Below are positions 58,260 through 64,000 of a stretch of DNA of 64,000 bases, in pieces (position 1 is the first letter of the stretch; each line of letters begins with the position of its first letter). The notes beneath the pieces are model-generated. The model was not told the origin of the DNA. It saw only the letters and a program-made list of their open reading frames with translations, and ran no database searches. A program made the position numbers and the translations under genes. Source of the stretch: Clarkia xantiana subsp. parviflora. Lineage: Eukaryota > Streptophyta > Magnoliopsida > Myrtales > Onagraceae. The DNA is taken from the NCBI GenBank assembly GCA_036873135.1, contig JAPTYO010000001.1, forward strand, positions 46,772,774 to 46,836,773. The letters run 5' to 3'.

Positions 58260-61200
58260 TCACTGCTGAGCACATTGCACCCTCTGCGCACCCCCAGCAT
58301 GCATGTCATCGTCGTCATCATCCTCTTCATACGCTTCCTGCGCACGAGCACGCTGCTTCCTCCTCATTTCTTCTTCCATGTTAACATCATGGAGAGTCGT
58401 CTCCTCACACTCATCCACCTCCATGTCAGTTAGACCCTTTGAAGGTCTCGCCGGGAGCACCTTTTCCAAGGCCTTGCACTGCTCAGGGCTCAATGAATCT
58501 GGGAATTCCACTGAGAATTGGATGTACAGTTTCCCCTTCATGAATGGCCTCTGATAAACCGGCATTCCCTCGTCGTTTATGGCCTTGAATTGGTCTGAAC
58601 AAATATTAATAAGCACATCACTAAGGCTGGCAAATATCACACCACTGGAAAAACCAATTCACATTTTCAATATATCTATATGCCTACTTATATTACAACA
58701 CTCATCAAACATTCAGTTTAAGAAAGCACCCCGGATCATACAGTTAGGGTTAAGAACCTAAAAACAGTCTCAATTAAATGTCATGTTGCTAATCGCTGTC
58801 CCAGATTTAAAATGTTGATATTTAGTGTCCCAACTATCAGATTTGTTGATTTCCACTTTTTTCTACTAAATATGGCATTAAAATTGGCGTTTTAAGCAAC
58901 AAAAACATGTTTTCCACTTTTTCGAAGTTTTAGATTTGTTGCTCATGGTTTAGACTTATTTGATATTTAAAAAACATGTTTTTGTTCCGTCAATTTTAAG
59001 AGAAGAAAGTGGAAATAAACCAATCGATAGTTGAAACACCGATTAGCAACATGGTCTATAGCTTTAAGGTTCAGAACCTAAAAACAGTCCAACACCGACT
59101 AGCAACATGGTCTATAGTGAGTGGACTGTTTTTAGGTTCTGAACCCTTTTACAGTTGACCATATATATTATATAGAAGCAAAAAAAATGAATATTTAATA
59201 CTTACCAGGCTTGATCACTTCTCCTGGTTGTGTTTTAATGAGGAGCTGCCTTTCATCCAAATGTGTCAAGATAAATTGGAATCCGCAGAGTGCCTCGGTA
59301 AGTGACAAGGTATGCTCGTAAAATAGGTCTTCACCCTTTCTCTTGAACTTAGGGTGCTCCTTTTGTTGTAGGACGAAGACAATGTCCCCAGTGACAGTGT
59401 CAGGCTGATGACATACATCAATATAGCCTCATTAGAATCTGAATTTCTAACTACAATATGAATATTAACCCCTAACAGAATTATATAAACAAAGCAGGCT
59501 TTTCTTTTTCCAGAATTACTAATGAGAATCATGGATCCTATATTATACTTTGTAATAGGTATTACCTCAAGAAAATATGGTTTTAGTTTCTTTCTATCAC
59601 TTACCGCTTCATCAGCTTCTCCAGTAAAGGTTATCTTTTGCCCATTTTGCATGCCCTTGTCAACTACAACATCCAAAACTTTCTTCTCCTGTACCACTTT
59701 CTCACCCTTGCATTGAACACAGCGGTCTTTGTCACTGATGGTCTCACCAGTGCCCCTGCATTCATTGCAAGGATGTTGCATCTGCTGGATCATCGATGGC
59801 CCGAGAGCCCTGATAGAAACCTTCATTCCACTACCCTGGCAACCGGCACATTTCATTGATGCACCAGATTTGGTCCCTTTACTGCAAAATTAGGACAAAA
59901 TACCATTGACCCCATAAGATTATGGTGATGGTTCAAAAGCACCATTCAAGATAGAATAAAAAATACAATCTCCACTCACCCTTTGCATTTGACACATAAG
60001 ACATTGCGAGAGAGTGACAATTTCTTGGATGTACCATTATAAAGTTCATCTAGAGAAACCTTTAGCGCATGGACAACATCCTCACCTCTCCTCTGTCTCC
60101 GCCCTCTGCTACTGCCACCTCCGCCTAGAAACGAGACAATTAGTTAAGGCATTTATTTTTCCGAATTATATATACTACAATGTCTATATGTTCCAAAATC
60201 ATACCGCCAAATGGGCTGCCACCATGGCCAAAGAATGACTGGAAAATGTCAAAGGGGTCATGACCGCCGCCTCCCCCGCCCATTCCTTCCTTGAGGGCAT
60301 CCTCCCCATACTGGTCATATATCTCACGTTTCTCTGGATCATTCAGAACTTCATAGGCTTGGGCCAACTCTTTAAACTGAAATATAATGAAACAACTCAA
60401 CAAGAGCATCGTCCTGGGTCACAACAATCATCCATCACTAAAATCCTAAACAAGGGTACAGCTATTGTTTTATGAGTTAGAAAGTCAATGAACAAAGAGG
60501 ATAGCAGCTAGTCAAGCTGATAGAAGAAATCAGAATAAGGGTAGCAATACCCGACGCCATCCATTCTCAGTTAGTAGATAGTTCCCAACATTAACATAAT
60601 TCAATTAATTCCATTGACTATTGAGGTAAATAATGATATTCACTTAAACATTCAAACATCGACAGAAGATAGCAACACCTCACAGATGATAGATGACATA
60701 ACAATTAACAAGTACTATTGTACTAAAGACAATGACTGGACAGATTCAAAGTCCAATATTTTTTTTTCAGGTAGAATCGCATTCCATCTTAAAAGGAAAC
60801 AGACGACAGCAAGACCCTATGCTATAATCTTATGACAACTTCTGAAGTCAGCGAAGGAATGACACATTTAAAAAAACAAAATTTTGTGTAGAAATAGTTT
60901 TGCAACTTATAAGGAAACATTGACAGAAGAGACCAAGACCCTTCAAAATTGTTTAACAAGTACCCAGATTCAAAGTCCAGCACTTTTGGGGAAATTTGAA
61001 ATACAATTCCATCTTGAAAGAAAACCCCAGATAGATCGATAATACACGGTCCAACAATTAGTAACATGATCAATTCTACAAATTTGATCTCTAAATTGAA
61101 CCGATCACCCATCGGGAAGTCAAACAAGAGCAACAAACTTCAATCAAAAAACAGTCAACGGAGCAGTAGCAATACCTTCTCAGGGTCGCCGCCTTTATCA

Positions 61201-61328
61201 GGGTGGTTCTTGATGGCGGCCTTTCTATATGCCTTCTTCAGATCATCCGGAGAAGCATTCTTGGGAACTCCGAGGACTTCGTAATACTTGGAATTGTCAC
61301 TCTTCTTGGGTGGTGCTCTTCCGAACAT
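58260..61328 (-). CDS. Type I DnaJ/HSP40 co-chaperone with farnesylation box
   Basis: Cytosolic co-chaperone that stimulates HSP70 ATPase and hands over unfolded clients. Minus-strand exons: 61176-61328, 60205-60376, 59980-60124, 59605-59881, 59206-59404 and 58260-58594, in frame for 426 residues. The J-domain has [20 protein letters not shown] and the HPD motif at residues 42-44. [19 protein letters not shown] region follows. Four zinc-finger repeats are read: [24 protein letters not shown], and CVQCKGEK. The C-terminal substrate domain includes [20 protein letters not shown]. The tail is acidic (EEDDDDDD) and ends CAQQ, a CaaX-type farnesylation signal as in plant ANJ/ATJ2-3 proteins. A MITE lies in the last intron. 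Confidence 0.95.
58747..59146. mobile_element. Mutator-like MITE in the last intron of the DnaJ gene
   Basis: Left end GGGTTAAGAACCTAAAAACA and right end TGTTTTTAGGTTCTGAACCC are inverted. Flanks ATACAGTTA and, two bases offset, TTACAGTTG are similar but not a clean duplication. The right end carries an extra copy of the terminal segment (59070-59110), forming a small hairpin. Related copies: 49890-51428 and 51980-52346. Confidence 0.75.
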
Positions 61329-61337
61329 TTTCGTGTC

Positions 61338-61459
61338 CTGTCAATCAAACCCCAGGCAAGCGCTCAAGTCTGCGACAAGGGGAAACCAATTATTAATTAA
61401 GAAAATAGAAATTAGATCCAATCACGGAGGAAATCAACTAAACAGAGGTATCATGTTAC
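61338..61459 (-). other. 5' UTR intron of the DnaJ gene
   Basis: Minus-strand donor CCAG-GTAACATG (61459) and acceptor TTGACAG (61338), 9 bases upstream of the ATG, bound an intron of about 122 bp. The leader exon starts upstream of 61460. Confidence 0.6.
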
Positions 61460-61762
61460 CTGGAAGAGATGAAGAGAGAGCTCCAGCCACAAGGGTTCGA
61501 AGGACGAGAAGAGTAGCAAGGTGAAGAGGACGACTCTTGTAGGTCAGATCTGGTAGTCTATCTATCTAATATATCTCTATCTATCTACATCTACAATATA
61601 AAGTGAATCATTGGGCGGTCAGGATTGGTTGGAGGGTAGTTGCTATGCTAGCGGTAAGAAAGGAGAGAGAAGCTGGAGTTGTAGAAGGATCTAGAACCTG
61701 CCTTCAGTTCGTCTTTGTTCCTAAGTATTTGGTTTTGGTTTACTCATTTTTCTCTCTTGTTA

Positions 61763-62107
61763 GAGCATCTATAATAACTACGTAAACATTACGTAAACGT
61801 GGTCTTATATGTTTATTTAAGTAAAGTAACAAAAACTATCTACAGTGGTTTTACATAGTATTTCTTAAAGATAGGACCCACACGTAAATTTATATTTTTA
61901 CATAAAGCATTCATTAAATATACGTAATGCACTATGTATTACGTAACCAATTTTTTATTATAAATTAATTCATTTTATAATTAATGCTAATATCTTATTG
62001 GTGGTTGCTGAAAAATTTAATAATAAGATATATTTAAGAAATATGTTTAAGTAATACGATTGCAGAGAAAATATTTTTTACGTGTGTCTTAAATTTACAT
62101 AATACTT
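61763..62107. repeat. Left arm of a large inverted repeat (MITE copy)
   Basis: It starts TTAGAGCATCTATAATAACT. Blocks TAAGTAAAGTAACAAAAACTATCTACAGTGG, GGACCCACACGTAAATTTA, ATTACGTAACCAATTTTTTA and GCAGAGAAAATATTTTTTACG occur in inverted order at 62179-62526. It lies about 150-200 bp upstream of the likely DnaJ promoter. Confidence 0.8.
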
Positions 62108-62108
62108 A

Positions 62109-62597
62109 GAGCATCCACAATGGTTTTACATAAATTTTATTCTTTAAAGTTGCCACGTAGACATTTATGTACACTTTAAGTAATACGTAAATTTAAGATA
62201 CACGTAAAAAATATTTTCTCTGCAATCGTATTACTTAAACATATTTCTTAAATATATTTTATTATTAAATTTTCCAACAATCACCAATAAGATATTAGCA
62301 TTAATTATAAAATGAATTAATTTATAATAAAAAAATTGGTTACGTAATACATAGTGCATTACTTAAATTTAAGGAATGCTTTATGTAAAAACATAAATTT
62401 ACGTGTGGGACCCATCTTTAAGAAATGCTATGTAAAACCACTGTAGATAGTTTTTATTGCTTTACTTAAATAAACATGTAGGACCCATGTTTACGTAATA
62501 TTTACGTAATACCACTGTGGATGCTCTTAAAGTGTACATAAATGTCTACGTAGCAACTTTAAAGAATATAATTTATGTAAAACCATTGTGGATGCTC
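62109..62597. mobile_element. MITE with TTA flanks that contains the right arm (62179-62526)
   Basis: Ends GAGCATCCACAATGGTTTTA and AAACCATTGTGGATGCTC are near-perfect inverted repeats flanked by TTA on both sides (62106-62108 and 62598-62600). Its own arms (CTTTAAAGTTGC, ACGTAGACATTTATGTACACTTTAA) are interrupted by a second MITE of the 61763 type in opposite orientation. TTA targets fit the Harbinger-like class. Confidence 0.75.
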
Positions 62598-62600
62598 TTA

Positions 62601-63702
62601 AAGAAGGAATTTTTCAATAAAAGGAGCGTGACAACTATTATTTCATTCTATATATTCGGTTAAATTTACTGAACAATTACATATCTAATGATTATGTTGT
62701 ATGCAGTAAAAAACGAGTTTCTAAGTAGAGACGAAAAATGGTAAGTAAAGTCGAGTCGTAAAGACAGAACGTAAAACGTAAGTTTCTACCTAATACTAAA
62801 ATTATTTTAGTAATGGAATGTATAAATGTACATATATGTAATTATGCAAAAGAGATACGAAAATAGCCAACATACTAATTAATAGCCTATAACATTTTTT
62901 TAATAAAAGATACGGCCCCACCAGTAGTCGCCTCAATCGTCACGGTGAGCAATTGTTTTGAAATCGTGAGAAGAATTGACGGGTCAATTGTAGTGTAGGC
63001 TAGTATCTCAATTGATATTTTATTATTTTAGAAACTTAAAGGAGAGGGAGATATTTTTGGAGTCTAAAACTCTAGTATATAATTAAATAATTAATAGATA
63101 TTGAACTTGAATAGAATAAGAATAAGTTTTGAATTAATAAAAGATGATTTGTCCCACAAATTACGATCCATGAAAAAAACTCTCGTGGGTTTGTTGATAA
63201 ATTTTGTGGGATTGGCATAATTTATTATATTTGAGCAATTTTTAGCAAATTAAGGTAAAAATTCTAGAAACGGGTAGAAACTTACGTTTTTACCGTTTCT
63301 ACCCGTTTTTACGACTCTACTCGCGTTTATACTCAGAAAGCGATTCTGATACGTTTTAACTCATTTTTTATGGTAAAAATGTAAAAACATGCGTTTTTAC
63401 AACCTAGAAACGAGTTTTTAACTACATAGATTATGTTAATTTGTTAATATAGTTTTACCAACAATATAATATAGTGAAAATGCTGGCTATTTAAATAAGT
63501 ATACTCCTCTCATTTTATATTTGACGCGAGATCCAAGTATAAAATGATATTTTAATTATTTCATCGCGAAGTAACTTCCTTTCAAGTTAGGACTTCGAAT
63601 CTAAACGATACGTAAGTAATACTCTTACACGCAAAATCAACACTTTTGGTGGTGGATAGAAAGAATTAGAGAGCCGCCAAAAATTATTGGTGTAGTAGTT
63701 TA
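62601..63702. other. AT-rich spacer, no gene seen
   Basis: Short inverted motifs ACGTTTTTACCGTTTCTACC/GGTAGAAAC occur around 63280-63310. Nothing else could be supported. Confidence 0.4.
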
Positions 63703-64000
63703 GGGGGCGTTTGGATGGGCGTAATGTGAGATTTCATATAATGTGAACTATGTAATGTAATGTTAGATTGTAGTATTTGGTTGTGCTGTAATGTGAAATG
63801 TAATGTTAGATTACAATGTTTGGTTTGTATTGTAATGTGACTTTATTATTATTTTATTAACTTATATGAGAGTATATTATATCTTAATATGATCAAATTT
63901 AAAAAAATATATATTTTTTACAACAACTAACTTCTTAAAGATTATATGTAATCTAAATACTAAATATTTAAACTCAATAACGCAACTACTAAAATTCTAT
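63703..64000. mobile_element. Harbinger-like MITE, cut by the right window edge
   Basis: It starts GGGGGCGTTTGGATGGGCGT after TTA and follows the 53992-54664 copy in sequence (TGTTTGGTTTGTATTGTAATGTGACTTTATT, then AT-rich body) to the end of the window. The right terminus is outside. Confidence 0.75.

Overview
This window is nuclear DNA of a flowering plant, most likely a eudicot. The evidence is multi-exon genes with AT-rich GT-AG introns, a plastid-type tryptophan synthase alpha chain and plastid-type lipoyl synthase with N-terminal extensions, a plant-specific sphingoid-base kinase, a B3-domain gene, and abundant plant-type transposons (hAT, Mutator-like, Harbinger-like MITEs, TRIM/LTR elements and a LINE remnant). 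The species cannot be named from the sequence alone. No rRNA, tRNA, CRISPR or prokaryotic operon is seen.

Layout: (1) 1-5.2 kb: minus-strand SNF2/HLTF-like chromatin ATPase gene, cut at the left edge. (2) 5.2-13.9 kb: transposon-rich spacer with a 180-bp tandem repeat, a decayed LINE, a nested MITE/MULE complex and two abutting MITEs. (3) 14.2-22.3 kb: two plastid metabolic genes in tandem on the plus strand, tryptophan synthase alpha and lipoyl synthase. (4) 22.3-30 kb: AT-rich spacer with a minus-strand B3-domain gene and a hAT element with perfect target duplication. (5) 30.0-35.6 kb: sphingoid long-chain base kinase LCBK1 (+), convergent with cytosolic pyruvate kinase at 37.8-40.3 kb (-). 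(6) 40.3-45.4 kb: a roughly 1-kb foldback, nested hAT elements and a minisatellite alternating 149- and 70-bp spacings. (7) 45.4-53.1 kb: REX1-B domain gene (+), convergent with a type I inositol polyphosphate 5-phosphatase (-) whose introns carry a MULE-like MITE and a chimeric LTR/TRIM insertion. (8) 53.7-57.1 kb: a MITE and a Mutator-like element flanked by 344-bp direct repeats. (9) 58.3-61.6 kb: farnesylation-type DnaJ/HSP40 co-chaperone (-), followed by a large inverted repeat and another MITE at the right edge.

The genes do not form one pathway; this is an ordinary mixed plant gene neighbourhood. All intron-exon models given here keep the reading frame across every junction, which is the main internal support for them. 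The clearest unusual signals are structural: element families with recoverable target-site duplications, nested insertions, a chimeric LTR, a 344-bp direct repeat that abuts a transposon exactly on both sides, a duplicated decayed exon in LCBK1, and long inverted repeats that could make hairpin RNA. I found no convincing new enzymatic or defence system.
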